From Schistosoma mansoni (lineage: Eukaryota; Platyhelminthes; Trematoda; Strigeidida; Schistosomatidae), in the NCBI RefSeq assembly GCF_000237925.1, contig NW_017386045.1, positions 496,001-560,000 of the forward strand: a DNA stretch of 64,000 nt. The letters are read 5' to 3'. The notes under the pieces are model-generated. The model saw only the letters and a program-made list of their open reading frames with translations, had not been told where the DNA came from and did no database searches. The position numbers and the translations under genes were made by a program. Of this stretch, positions 13,620 to 25,677 are shown one piece after another. The stretch's first letter is position 1. Each line of letters begins with the position of its first letter.

Positions 13620-13679
13620 TGCGTGTTCCAAATACGGCTCACCAGTTGTAGTGAGTATTCCAAATACGGCTCACCAGTT
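13620..13679 (-). repeat. Short direct duplication next to the 5' LTR of the Gypsy element
   Basis: The segment TTCCAAATACGGCTCACCAG occurs twice, about 33 bp apart, directly inside the right-hand LTR. Each copy is followed by GTAGTG, which matches the LTR's outer bases. On the element's strand this is the position of the primer-binding site (TGGTGAGCC), so the primer-binding segment with a few LTR bases appears duplicated. Confidence 0.6.
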
Positions 13680-14036
13680 TGTAGTGGATGTCGAGTCGTG
13701 GACGGACTATGATCACCACTACTATTCGATTACGCGTCCAAAAACGACTTGGTTCCCTTGATAGCCCGTAAATCAGAAGGCTTTACTAGTCCAGATCAAG
13801 TATATTTATTGGCGATCTCGTGGTATCGAAATAATACCGAGACGTGCCAAAGAGTACAAGCGAATAAGCAGTGCGTGAGCAAGCTCGAACCAAACAAGGC
13901 GGATAGCGGAACAAGAAGTGAAACTGATACAGTTAAACAAATACAGTAAAACAATCTCTGGTACAATTGGTTACAATAATAATAATTGTTTCCGTTATTC
14001 CAATCGTGTTCTTATCGAGACTGGCCGGTCACTACA
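13680..14036 (-). repeat. LTR of the Gypsy element (5' LTR on the element's strand)
   Basis: A 357-bp partner of the LTR at 8432-8788, with the same TG...CA ends. It is followed by a primer-binding-like segment reading inwards on the minus strand. Confidence 0.93.
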
Positions 14037-14231
14037 CATCCGTACCAGATCACGTTTCGACTCAGAGTGGTATTTAAGTCACAAAACACTAGCCAGCTTA
14101 GACCAAACGCTTCTCGATATATTGATAACGTATCAAATATATACCTCTTCTCGTCTGACTTCTGATTTCCATTGGTCGGGGAAGAGCTTCGCATATAGAA
14201 GGTGCTACTGGTAACAGGTTGTAAAATCAGA
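14037..14231. other. Right flank of the Gypsy element up to the gap
   Basis: Unassigned sequence between the LTR end and the assembly gap. It does not begin with the bases that precede the left LTR, so the expected target-site duplication is not seen. Confidence 0.4.
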
Positions 14232-14431
14232 NNNNNNNNNNNNNNNNNNNNNNNNNNNNNNNNNNNNNNNNNNNNNNNNNNNNNNNNNNNNNNNNNNNNN
14301 NNNNNNNNNNNNNNNNNNNNNNNNNNNNNNNNNNNNNNNNNNNNNNNNNNNNNNNNNNNNNNNNNNNNNNNNNNNNNNNNNNNNNNNNNNNNNNNNNNNN
14401 NNNNNNNNNNNNNNNNNNNNNNNNNNNNNNN
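14232..14431. other. Assembly gap (200 N)
   Basis: Exactly 200 consecutive N, which suggests a placeholder of arbitrary length between contigs. Order and orientation across it should not be trusted without long reads. Confidence 0.99.
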
Positions 14432-14439
14432 AGCAAGAA

Positions 14440-14600
14440 TCCCTGATATAATGCAGCATGCATCAATCGTATCACATTTGATAGAGAAGCTTAAGAGGAT
14501 GTGAAAACCGTTACATGTCTGAGCAGCATCATAGATAAACACGGCGGATCAGATGCAGATGTGAAGGCCAAAATCTTTTCGATTTTGTCTAAAATAGTCG
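14440..14600 (+). mobile_element. RTE-family LINE fragment (RT thumb region)
   Basis: Around 14487-14575 the + strand encodes [18 protein letters not shown], closely matching GSI(I/V)[13 protein letters not shown] in the RTE copy at 18199-21060. Only this short segment is recognisable between the gap and the next LINE. Confidence 0.65.
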
Positions 14601-14639
14601 TTTGTCTTAATTTCGACTACTACATACAAGCTGTTGACT

Positions 14640-16656
14640 CCTGATTAAAAGGAGACAAAGAATCCATAAATGGCTCTGTTTCTAGAGTTATATGCTTGAC
14701 TGGTAGCTCAATAACATCTATCTCCTTCACATGTCTGAAAATTAGTAAGGTTATAAATAAGCTCAAGGTTTCGAAAGGTCACGGTGCAGACGGGATTTCA
14801 TCATTTCTCTACAAATATGGTGGTCCAGATATCCAACTTCTTCTCCTTAAACTGTTTACCCTCTCTATGGAATCAGGCTCTTATCCTGACCGTTGGAAAA
14901 CCGCGTACATCATACCACGTTACAAATCCGGAGATAAGACTGACATGAACAACTATCGGCCAATAAATATTACTCCAGTTATCTCTAGGATTATGGAAAA
15001 AATTATTAGTGACGAACTATCCAACTATTTATTGACTGAACAATTTATTGATGATTCGCAACATGGATTTCTTAAAGATCGATCCTGTATGACATGTCAT
15101 TTTGACTTCTTTAATTTAGTCTATTCGCTTCGTAGCCAAGGATATCTAGTATTAGTGCTATACCTGGACATTTCTAAGGCCTTCGACATGGTCAACCACC
15201 AACTTCTCATAGGTAAACTCGCATCTTATGGGGTCGAAAACCCGTTACTAGCCTGGTTTGATTCCTTCCTCAGCAATCGACATCAAATAGTTAAAATCAA
15301 CTATTCATTGTCGAACGCAGTCCCTGTTAGAAGTGGGGTAATTCAGGGTAGTGTCTTAGGTCCTTTGCTGTTTTTAGTTTTCATTAATGATATTTGTGAG
15401 TGTTTGTGTGGGTAAGTCCCTTTTGTTTGCAGACGATCTTAAGGTGGTGTACTCATTTTCTCCACATGAGCTGAGCAATATTCGAAATTGCATCAGCACG
15501 GAGCTTAACAAGGTAGCACAGTGGTGCTCAAAATGGCAGCTGGAGCTCAATACAGCTAAATGTGGTTGGCTATGCTTCGGTGATACATCACTCAACCTTA
15601 ATCTTACCATAAATGGGGAAATGTTATCTAGGTTACACACAGTAGTAGATCTAGGACTTAGGTACTCCGATGACTTGTCGTTTACTGAACAGGTAATGAA
15701 ACAAACGTCCAAGTCTCAACGCCTTATAGGTTTCATAACTCGAAACCTTCATAACAGCGAATCTCGTATTCTAATGTACAAAGTCTGTGTTCGACCACTC
15801 CTCGAATACTGCGCGTTTCTCCTTAGTAGCACGCGCATAAAGGATAAATTAAGACTGGAATCAGTACAGAGAAGATTTACACTTCGTACTCTTGGAACTG
15901 ATAGTGTCTTGACATATAATTCGAGGCGTAGTAAACTAGGGCTTGACCCTTTATGGATGAGGAGACTCAAACTTAACCTTATCTTCTTTTTCAAAATACT
16001 TAACAAACTCTCCTTCACATCCAGTCAGGCGATTCAATATGCTAAGGCTTCACATTACGACATTCGTAACTCCTTGTCTTTAGCGAAACAAACATATTCT
16101 AGATCTTCTCTCTATATGAATTACTTTACCTGTAAGTTTTCTAGACTCTGGAATAATTTACCCCAAACTATCCGTATGTTAAACTCTCTCCCATTGTTTG
16201 TTCGCTCAATTAATGCTTTTTGCTCCTCTGAAAATGCATTAAATGCTCTAGCGCCTGCAAGTGTATCTTACTCCACAAGTGAGATTATAGGAACTTTAAA
16301 TGTTTAACCTCTTACTTGCTATCGTTGTTTTGTTGTTCCGTGCTCTTTGCTTTAATCTTACTTTCTCTAGTTGTAGATAATTAATAATAACTCGCTCTGG
16401 CACTGGTAATAACCTTACAGAACAATGTTGGTCAATCATCAGGCTATCCACTTGATGAAAAAATGACAAGTTCCCTGGTGTTGCATTGGCTTGCCGTGAT
16501 ATATGCCATATTTAAACTGTTTATCAATTACTAAACCAGCAAACATAAAACTTTCTTATAATTCATGTTTGTTCTCTACATTAAATGTTGATTTTTATAA
16601 CAATCTGATCATGCCTGTAAACTGGTGTGAATTCTGTAAATATTATTTTCAGAATA

Positions 16657-16689
<33 letters not shown>

Positions 16690-16690
16690 A
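14640..16690 (+). mobile_element. CR1/Jockey-type LINE, 5'-truncated, with (ATT)n tail
   Basis: Two overlapping open frames, 14696-15415 and 15387-16307, together cover a non-LTR reverse transcriptase and its C-terminal domain. Visible motifs, in order, are YRPINITPVISRIMEK, QHGFLKDRSC, LDISKAFDMVNH, SGVIQGSVLGPLLF and the catalytic box LLFADDLKVVY. The C-terminal WNNLP segment follows. One frame change near 15390-15415 separates the palm from the FADD box, so this copy is not functional. There is no endonuclease, so it is 5'-truncated. After the stop at 16305-16307 comes about 350 bp of 3' untranslated sequence ending in a pure ATT microsatellite at 16657-16689. Clade by motif impression: CR1/Jockey group. 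Confidence 0.85.
16657..16689 (+). repeat. (ATT)n tail of the CR1-type LINE
   Basis: About 11 uninterrupted ATT units directly at the 3' end of the LINE. Such microsatellite tails replace poly-A in this group of non-LTR elements. A shorter AAT tract is found at the same place in the minus-strand copy at 1822. Confidence 0.85.
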
Positions 16691-18198
16691 GCATTTAACA
16701 GATATTCCTACACTATAATTCATCTTGACATGATTTCGTTTGTAGGTGTTTTGAAATAACATTTCGTCCGTATTTATTTTTATCTGAAATTGTATTCCAC
16801 TGTGAGGAATATTTCCCCTCAGGCTAATTTGATGATACAGTTAGGAATCAAAAAAATTGAAGATCATGTACAAAATTCTAATTTCTGTCTACTGGCTTTG
16901 GTTTATTACCGAAATCGATCGAAACGGTATATGGTGTTCAGCATTTTAATATCCTATCTAGTCTGTTCTGTTGAAAGAGCTATTTTCCTTAGAGTTGGAG
17001 TATTATTCAGTTGTCTTACAGTGAATTTGTTTTAAAGTTCTAGTCTCTGCGACATCCTGACACACGTAGGATGACTTAACGCGATAACCAGCATGTGTTG
17101 GCTAATTGATCCTAAAATATTCGCAATCTAGAATTACTTCGGAAAATAAATTTAGTGATATTACTGCCTACTATACTGTAACCAAAATAAAGAATATCTA
17201 CTAAATAATCGATATTTTACTTCCAAGTCATCTGACCAAAGCGGCGTGTGTGTCTTCTGAAGTATAGTCCTCTAGATGTAATCTCGTTTAAAAGTTATCT
17301 GGTCGGCTTTTCCCTGGGTAAAAACCGCAGTTACAGTTTATGCACGAATTTTCACCCGATTCTCGACAAAAAGCCATGTCAGCAAGATTATAGTCACCAT
17401 GAGATCCAATTTTTAATCTATGATTGGTTAAAGTTGTTCATAAAGTGGAAGGGATGCCTCTCAATTATATACTCGCGGGGTACTTCATCACTACTAGAAC
17501 GATTAGTTAGTGAAAGTGTGTTCCAAAAAATGAAGTGACATCAAAGCGTTCCTGCACATGTTTGTAAAAGTATTCGGCGTTTGAAAATATTCTATTCACT
17601 TGATAGATTATGATAATATATCTAAATACACCGAAGAGGTGATCTTAAACTATTAAACACCATGTAAATGAAGTTGGATGGTGGCTAACTGCAAATACAG
17701 GCTGTGGATTTCAGTCTTAAGCAGTTTGAAATAAGAAATAACTGTGGATGTTAGTTCAGACACTCATGTTCTTGTTCAGTTGAGATGTAAAACAAAGTTA
17801 TTGGGTATAGGCCGATACTATATACAATTGCAAATGTAGTTGTACATTGTCACCGAAACAAATATTACCACCCGGTTATTCAGCCAACAAATGACAAAAT
17901 TTAATTAACATAAAGTGGATAAAGTGATATAAGGTAGTTATTAATTTCAACAAATAGACGTTCCTGTTAGCACATACATATCATTCTATCCTTTCTAGAT
18001 ATACCATTTACAAATTGTTCATAAGGTAATGTTTGACTGTGTAAAAATACAAAAATAAAGATATCAAGAATTACTTGTCACAACACTGTGTGTTTACAAT
18101 TCTGAAAGCGGGCTTCAACTTACACTAAAAATATGTACGATTGCAGTCAGCTCAAACAGTGCAGTCAAAAAAGGGGGAACAAATCAATACGATAGCTC
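16691..18198. other. No recognisable feature
   Basis: 1.5 kb of AT-rich sequence. Small open frames at 16790-17035 and 17248-17538 show no motif, no repeat similarity within the window and no splice context that I can defend. Confidence 0.4.
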
Positions 18199-21060
18199 AC
18201 TTACTTGCGCCTGTCAACCCTCGTTGAGAAGCATAGGCCACCCACCAGTATTCTCCATTCAACCCTGTCCTGGGCGATCCTTTCCAATTCTTTCAAGATA
18301 ACATTCATTCTTTTCATATCTGCTTCAATCTCCCGGCGTCATAAGTTCTTTGGTCTTCCTCTTTTCCGTTTCCCCTCAGGATTCCAAGTAAGGGATTGCC
18401 TTGTGATGCAGTTTGATGATTTCTGCAATGTATGTCTCATCCACTTCCAACGTCCTTTCTTAATTTCCTCTTCAGGCGGAAGCTGGTTTGTTATCTAACA
18501 CAGAAGGCTGTTGTTGATGATATCCAGCCAACGGATATTGATTATCTGGTGTAGACAACTGTTTATAAATACTTGTACCTTTTTCATGATGGTTGTATTA
18601 GTTCTCTAACTTTCAGGCCCGTACACTAGAACTGTCTTGACATTTGTATTGAAGATTCTCACTTTGAAATTAGTTGACAGTTGTTTTGAGTTCCATATGC
18701 CCTTCAACCGTAGGAATGCTCTCATTGCTTTGCCAATCCTCGCCTTCACGTCCGCATCAGATCCTTTTTGTTCATCAACGATGCTTCCTAGGTAAGTGAA
18801 TGTTTCTACCTCTTCCAGAGTTCCGCCATCAAGTGCGATTGGTTTGGTGTTCTCTGTGTTGTATTTGAGAATCTTGCTTTCCCCTTTGTGTATGTTGAGG
18901 CCTATCGATGCAAAGGCTACTGCTACGTTTGCTGTCATCGTCTGTATTTGTTCGTGTGTATGAGAGAGGAGGGCTAGGTCGTCTGTGAAGTCCAAACCAT
19001 CTAAATGACTCTTAGGTGTCCATTGTATTCCGTGTTTCCCCTCAGATGTCGAAGTCTTTATAATCCAATCAATCACCAGAAGAAAGAGGAAGGAGGAGAG
19101 TAGACAGTTCTGTCTGACTCCTGTCCCTATTGGAAATGCATCTGTCAGCTGTCCTCCATGCACGACTCTGCACTGTAGTCCATCGTATGAGTTTTGGATA
19201 ATGTTGACAATCTTCTGAGGAACTCCATAGTGTCGAAGAAGTTTCCATAATGTTCTCCTAACCACACTGTCAAACGCCTTCTCATAGTCAATGAAGTTGA
19301 CGTATAGTGACGAATTCCATTCAACTGATTGTTCAACGATGATCCGTAGTGTTGCAATCTGGTCTGTGCACGACCTATCCCTACGGAATCCAGCCTGTTG
19401 ATCTCGAAGTTGGGCGTCCACCGCGTCTTCCATCCGGTTCATCAACACTCTGTTGAAAACTTCTCCTGTTACTAATAACAAACTGATGCCTCTGTAGTTC
19501 TCATATTTGCTCGGATCTCCTTTCTTTGGTATCTTGATGAGGTATCCTTCTTTCCAGTCCGTTGGCACTTGTTTCTCTTCCCAAATCTTCTTGAATAGAA
19601 GGTGAAGCATGTTTGCAGTTACTTCATTGTCTGACTTCAGTGCTTCTGCTGGTATATTGTCAGGTCCTGCTGCTTTACCGCACTTGATCTGTCTGATGGC
19701 CATCTTAACTTCTCCGATCGTTGGTGAAGTGACATCTATAGGAAGGTCAGTGTGTGCTGCCTCGATGTCCGGTGGATTCAACGGAGCTGGCCTATTCAAC
19801 AGTTCCTCGAATTATTTTACCCATCTTTTCCTCTGTTCTTGAATCTCCGTGATTATCTTTCCTTCTTTGTCCTTGACTGGTCTGTCCGGTTTGCTATATC
19901 TCTCTGCCAGTTTCTTCGTTGTATTATATAGTTGTAAAGATTCGAACCTGTTGTTGAGAGTTATCTTGAATTCGTTGAGCTTGTCAGTATCTCGAAGAAA
20001 GGCTGTGTTGAACCTTTGTAATGCTGTTCCCCCAGTTGTCCAGTGTTTCTTTAGCTTCAGTTTCATCTTGGCTACAACCAGGTGGTGATCAGAAGATATG
20101 TTAGCTCCTCTCCTGGTTCTCACATTTTCCATTGTCCTTCCGAGATTTTTGTTGATTCAAATATGATCTATCTGGTTCTCTGTGGTGTGTTCCGGTGAGA
20201 TCCTTGTGGCTTTGTGTATGCGTTTGTGTGTGAGTATTGTCCCGCCTATAACCAATTTGTTGAATGCACATAGATTTGCAAATCTCTCCTCATTTTCATT
20301 TCTCTCTCCTAGTCCGTGTCGTCCAATGATATCCTCATATCCTATGTTGTCCACTCCAACTTTACCTTTTAGATCTCCCATCAGGATGGTGAGGTCCTTT
20401 CTTGGGCACTTAGCTATGATCGATTGCAGCTTCTCGTAGAACTGATCATTATCATCTTCGTTGCTATCATCGGTGGGTGCATAACACTGGATAACATTCA
20501 TTGTGGTCTCCTCTCTGTTTTTAAGGATGCTTTGGTGATACTGGATCCGTGAGATTCCCATTCTACAAGTGCATTTCGTGCTTCTCTGGACAGCGTCAGA
20601 GCAACTCCCTGAGTGTGTGGAGCATTTTCTTCTTCGTGACCGGAGTACAGCAGCATCTCTCCTGTACCTAGCCTTTGTTGTCCAGCTTGTGCCCAATGGG
20701 TTTCTCTGATTTCGAGTACTGCCAAGTTGTATCTCCTCATTTTCATTGCTATTTGATTAGTCTTCCCGGTCTCCCACATTGCTTTGACGTTCCATGTACC
20801 TATAAAGAGTGTTGCTCTGGTTGTCCGAAGAAGAATTGGCCTCGTGACTTCCGAAAAATCTCGGCTTTCATCATGAGGTGTCATAATTCTTCCTTCAACT
20901 CCCAGGGCAGATTTTAAATGGTTTGAATTATTTTTTCTGGTTAGCGCTTTTTTAGCGAGTTACTTTCTCTACGGGATGGGGTCGCTAACCCTATGCCCAA
21001 CCCTTCTCATTTACTCGGGCTTGGGACCGGCAGTAACTCTAGAAGAGCTACAGACAGAGT
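18199..21060 (-). mobile_element. RTE-clade LINE, nearly full length but inactivated
   Basis: The minus strand encodes, 5' to 3', an apurinic-type endonuclease (20498-20884: MTPHDESRDFSEVTRP, GTWNVKAMWETGK, ETHW; then 20157-20696: YAPTDDSNEDDNDQFYEKL, MGDLKGKVG). A linker follows (19812-20132: SDHHLVVAKMKLKLKKHWTT), then a 397-codon reverse transcriptase (18606-19799: AAGPDNIPAEALK, KKGDPSKYENYRGISL, QQAGFRRDRSC, VNFIDYEKAFDSV). Inactivating signs are frame changes between these blocks and a catalytic box reading FTDD where the family has FADD. GVRQNCLLSSFLF also replaces GVRQGCLLSPFLF. The 3' end at 18199 carries the TTAC/GTAA-type tail. Untranslated 5' sequence reaches roughly 21060. The same family supplies five other fragments in the window. 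Confidence 0.9.
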
Positions 21061-21639
21061 TGATATGACAGCTACCCTAACGAAAATGTCAGGTAAAAGG
21101 ACGTAGATGTATTTCAAGAGAAACACAGAAGATTGGTTGAAAATTATTAGAAGCGAACCCTATCATAAAAATAAGTACTACCGACCCAACAATATCAAAA
21201 GCTCAAAGGGAATGTAAAGCTGAAAGAATCCAGAAGAAGTGATCACAAAAGTGCGCACCTCGAGAGATTTTCATGCATAATCACACAAAAGTCTAAAAAA
21301 GATCTCAACTTGGTCGAAAGAAACCTTTTTCACTCTCCTAACATTATTTTTGTAAGAATTACGTAAATAAGCTCTCTATTATGCAATATGAAGTAGTACT
21401 CATTCATCCCCTTTGACTTCCATTACAATGTCTTATGTATTATTTCATGGTATACTGCTATGGAGTGTACCTGCTCTTGCAGAAATATTATATTGTACAT
21501 CATGATTCAGATTTGTTATGTCATCCTGCTTACAAATAATGTCGTCCACTATGGCATATGTATATCATAAAAGGTGTATTTGGTCATGATAATATTATGT
21601 TGAAGACGTCTATCTGAGTCACTGGGCTTGTAGCGCAGT
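21061..21639. other. No recognisable feature
   Basis: AT-rich intergenic sequence upstream of the RTE LINE. It may include the extreme 5' end of that element, whose boundary I cannot fix. Confidence 0.35.
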
Positions 21640-22530
21640 GTTTCGCTAATCCTTCATCTCGATAACCGTTATAGTACAAATCCCAATTGGGCATGAAATC
21701 AGAAGGCAATGAGGAGCTGCAACTGCGGTTTATTATCAAATAACGTGGGCCACAAAGCTACAACCACATGAATAAGTAACAGCGACCAAGCACGAGCAAT
21801 TACATAGGCAGATTTATAGTCAAATTGTATAAGGGTGCAGCGAGACAAAGCAAAAGCTAATAACAGGATTTGAGTGCATACGTATATGGGGAGGAGGATG
21901 AATCATCGAATGATATTTAAGCAATCAACTTTTTGGTTAGAGTCTGTCATGTGCTCTAGTGATCATAACAGTACAAAGATATATGCGAATTGTTACTATC
22001 CAAACGACAAAGTCCGTTAAGTAAGTTAATAAAAGGTCTTAACCCAAATTAACCATAATTGAAATTGGTTGTAGGATGGTTGCTATAAGCTTCCTAGTAT
22101 TCACAGCAACTGTTGACTTGTAGGCGTCAAGAAAATAAGTCCCTAGTGTGAGATTTTTTACAATTCAGTATGGTTGGCTGTTCAGTCCATATGTTTGCCA
22201 ATGTTTCGTTGGTGTCTCATGTACCAATTTGCTGACCCAAATGATCATGTGAGCGGATAACATTGATTTCAGCACCAATGTCTAATAAAACTCTAGTACC
22301 TGAAGACCTGTCCTAGATACGAAACAGACTCTTTGTTCAGTGGCCATGACCGGTCGTCCCTACTACTGTATAACCGATAGGTCTCCTTTTGGTTCTCCAA
22401 GATTAGTAGTAAGGTCCGTTTTAAGTTCACTTATCTTTGTTGCTAGACTAATAGATCTGCTGTGATGTAACCACCTAATCTGATTGTACGTGGACGTCAC
22501 ATCATTATCTGTACTGACCCATCAAATCAT
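21640..22530 (-). mobile_element. Remnant of an LTR retroelement (protease-like signature)
   Basis: The only signature is on the reverse strand near 22250-22295, which reads LLDIGAEINVI. This resembles the LLDTGA(E/D).(N/S)(V/L)I core of a retropepsin. The surrounding 900 bp is strongly eroded with no long frame. It is an old fossil with many breaks, and family and ends are uncertain. Confidence 0.3.
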
Positions 22531-23029
22531 GATGGCCGGTGGTTACTGCTTGGGATTTCTTAAGAATGCATTTGAGCCGAGAAAAAAAATAATACATACG
22601 ATATATAAAAACAAGAGGTCACATGAAGTGATCACATTTTCATAACAGAACCATGCCAAACCAATCAAGATTCATGCGTTCCTCATTCTGATCTCTGTGA
22701 AGTGTTAAGTGAGGGCCTTAACAGTTATCGTATGTTTGGCCTCGAGGATCGTATGGTTAAGAACCAATGACACTACATATTCATCGGAACAGCATTCTAA
22801 CCTACTAAAGGATTTGGCAAATGTTGTCGCAAATCCTCTGAGCATCTATTTTATTATATCTCTAACACAGTGCAGACTACCAAAAAAAAAGGAAGAACGC
22901 CATAGTTAGCTCTGCCTTTAAACAACTATGAAACGAAAACCTGTTAATCATATATACGTAAACCTAATTTGTGTGTGTACCGAAGTTTTAAAATAGACTA
23001 TTTGGGAAGAGATTTCGAGGTGTTTAGTC

Positions 23030-23760
23030 TAAAACCGGATCATTTCTGACAAGCAGCATGGCTCTAGAACAAGTCACGAACCTCTCGTAAACTAATTGGT
23101 AGCCCATGAAATTTGTTGCGCTCAAAATGAATAAAGTTCACCTAATGATGAGTCATTAACTAGAGTAAAGCTTCTGGCAAAGTTCCTCACAACCTGCTGA
23201 TATCTATTTTAGGTGATTTGGGAAATGGAGTCGTTTTGTTTATTTGGATAAAAGACTTCCTAGTTGAGCGTCAAATAAGAGTACAAGTGAACTCGAAATT
23301 GTCTAACTGGGAAACTATTCTTGACGGAGTGCTTCAAAGTACAGTTTTGAGACCAATGCTGTCCCTCCCGTATGTAAATGACCTGCCTAGTCTTCTATGA
23401 TCATCGGTTTTGTTATAAGCTGACGCTATCGAGAAACGCAGAGCAGTAAAAAATGGAGGTCATGGTTCAAAGCTTCTAAACGACCTACTGAAATCATCTG
23501 AATTTTCGGGAATTTGGCAGTTGCAGATAAATGCTTCCAAGTGCATTGTGATGTACGTTGTTTACCAAGGTATAAGTACATACATAGTGAGTAATACTGA
23601 GCTACCTATTATTCAGAATCGCAGTAACCTGGGATTCATCGACAGGCAATACGTGAAGACTTCTGAAAAAGCCATGCGAGAGCGGATAAAGAATTTAGAA
23701 CCCCATGTACAATATGCAGACGCTTTAGTCGTGTGAATGTTAAGATCCTTTTGATCTTGT
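23030..23760 (+). mobile_element. Eroded non-LTR reverse transcriptase fragment
   Basis: Around 23030-23090 the + strand shows ISDKQHGSRTSHEPLVN, resembling the conserved (T/S).(Q)HGFR..RSC..NL block. Then 23218-23400 reads GVVLFIWIKDFLVERQIRVQVN and LDGVLQSTVLRPMLSLPYVNDLP. This corresponds to the RT segment W..(S/D)FL..R.Q.V..N, then SGV.QGSVLGPLLFL.YVNDLP. The copy has many substitutions and frame changes. It belongs to the CR1/Jockey-like group but is clearly distinct from the copy at 14640. Confidence 0.65.
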
Positions 23761-23804
23761 ATACAGTTTACGTGCGACCTAAGCTTCAGTGTTACACACA
23801 AGCG

Positions 23805-24420
23805 GCTACTTACTTACGCCTGATACACCTCATGGAGGAACATAGGTCGCTCTTACCACTTGTTTCCAGTCACCACCCATCCTTTTAATGTCTTTCTATT
23901 TCTCGTAATACAGCCTGTTGATTTACTCAATGTAAGTTCTATCCACTTCGAACGTCTTTTACTAGTTTCCTCTTCAACTGGTGGTTGGTTTGTTCTTCGT
24001 CACATTAGGATGTTCCTGATGGTATCCATCCAATGGACACTGAGTATCTTGCGTAGACAATCGTGTATAAATAACTATATTTGTTGGTGATGGTGGCGGT
24101 AGTTCTCTACGTTTTAGCTTCGTATGGCAGGACTGTCTTAATGTTCGTATTGAAGATTATGACTTTGATGTTAGTGGACGTTTGTCTTGAGTCCCATATG
24201 TTCTTCAATTGTAGGAATGCAGCCCTTGCTTTGCCAATCGTCACCTTCACGTCTACATATGATTCTCTTTGAATGTCGATGATGCTGTCCAGTTACGTGA
24301 AAGTTTTTACTTTTCCTATAGTTTACATATCAAGTGGGGTTGGGTTTGGTGTTCTCCGTGTTGTTTTTCGGCATCTTCCTATCTCCAATGTGCATATGAA
24401 GGGCTAGTGATTCAGAGGCT
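23805..24420 (-). mobile_element. RTE LINE copy, 3' part, interrupted by a solo LTR
   Basis: From TACTTACGCCTGATACACC onwards the sequence follows the minus-strand 3' end of the RTE LINE at 18199, with many substitutions. It stops at the solo LTR starting at 24421 and resumes at 24778, so both halves belong to one older insertion. Confidence 0.75.
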
Positions 24421-24773
24421 TGTAGTGGTCATCGAGCCGCGGTTGACTATGGTCACCACTACAGGAAAACTACGTACCAGTTGCTAGGTTAGATTCCTCC
24501 AAGGGCCAAATATCAGACGGCAGTTGAAGGTTGTAGTAAGATGTATTTGTTGGCGATCCCATGGTATTGAAACAATACTGAGATCGTGCCCGAATCCACA
24601 AGCGAGACTACTGAGCGTACGAGAGTTCGTGCAAAGTCACAAACAACGGAAGTGTGATTTTTGGTACACTTAAACAAAAAGGTACAGTAAAATAATCACC
24701 GGTACAGCTGGTTATAATAACAATTGTTTCCATTACGCCAATTACGTTCTCTTCAATAAATTAGGTCACTGCA
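24421..24773 (-). mobile_element. Solo LTR related to the Gypsy element, inside an RTE copy
   Basis: A 353-bp segment with TGTAGTGG at one end and CACTGCA at the other. It follows the 357-bp LTR at 8432 along its length but is diverged, for example sharing GATC(T/C)C(G)TGGTAT.GAAA.AATAC. It is flanked by a 4-bp duplication, GGCT at 24417-24420 and 24774-24777. No internal region remains, so it formed by LTR-LTR recombination. It is older than the near-whole element. Confidence 0.8.
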
Positions 24774-24777
24774 GGCT

Positions 24778-25100
24778 TTCCCTACGCTGTTTGCCTTGAC
24801 CTTTATTAGTTGATGTTTATAGGATCGAAGAGCTAGGTCATCTGAGACGTCCACATCGTCTAGTCGCATCTAAGCTGTACATTGTATTCCATGCTTCCCC
24901 TCAGATATCGAGGTCTTCGTAATCCGGCAAAACGCCGGATGAAAAATCAAGGGAGAGAATAAGTTGCCTTATCTTACACCGGTACTCACTTGGAATGCAT
25001 CTGTGAGCGTCCTTCACTCACGACTTCGCAGTGTAGTCCACTGTATGAATTCCGGATGACGTTGACGGCTAACTCCTCCATGAGAAGAGACAATGGTTTC
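24778..25100 (-). mobile_element. RTE LINE copy, continuation after the solo LTR
   Basis: The sequence resumes the RTE minus-strand order at the region of the RT catalytic box (GAGCTAGGTCATCTGAGACG, corresponding to the DD.AL segment) and continues towards RT fingers. Similarity fades near 25100. It is eroded. Confidence 0.7.
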
Positions 25101-25677
25101 CGAAGCAGGCTCTGAACAACGCAACTGATCCAATTTTCGGTATAGCAAAGTTTCGTATGATGATTTACTGGTTAAATCAAACCTATTTCTGTTGTAAGAC
25201 ATTAAATAGGAATAATATATATTTCTGTTGTCATATACAAAAACCAGAGGTGAAATGGTGACAGTTTTTAAATTACTTAGTGATAGATTTCCATCTGGTA
25301 TGAATTCATTTTGCTTGTCTTTGGAAACAGATAATTTATGAGGACACTCTAAAAATGCTCAAAAGTCCAGAACAAATTACTTTTCTACTAACTATAGACT
25401 TTCTCATATAGCTCATTACCTCAACTCATGATTGAAGCTTTGTCAAAATGAGGTTATATCAAATGAAAGATCGCCAATACCGTGATTAACACAGATCATC
25501 CAGCCTCATGTCTTTTCCGGACTGGAAATGAAAATGAGGACATTGATTTCTCAAACAAAGCATTGGATGTAGTATAAACACGGTGCAATTTCAAATAATA
25601 TTTGTAGAGGGTACTTTGAATGGGTCACTTCGGGCGTCCCTTATGTAAAAGGCTTGTCATTTTCTCTAAGCGTAGAA
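25101..25677. other. Upstream region of the CSRNP gene
   Basis: AT-rich, with no repeat similarity that I can see. A TTTTCTCTAAG tract ends at 25670, seven bases before the chosen start codon. It could be a splice acceptor for a 5' untranslated exon or for spliced-leader addition. Confidence 0.35.

Larger units (their letters stand above)
8432..14036 (-). mobile_element. Gypsy-type LTR retrotransposon, CsRn1/Boudicca-like, nearly whole
   Basis: This 5.6-kb element lies on the minus strand and is bounded by two 357-bp LTRs that both begin TGTAGTGG and end CACTACA. Between them, on the reverse strand, come gag and then pol in the order protease, reverse transcriptase, RNase H, integrase, which defines the Ty3/Gypsy class. 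The Gag zinc-finger region and Gag start resemble the trematode CsRn1/Boudicca lineage. The LTRs read as identical or nearly so, so the insertion looks young. Overall the element looks close to whole, with about one or two breaks. No matching target-site duplication is visible: GGGTT lies to the left and CATCC to the right. Confidence 0.9.
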
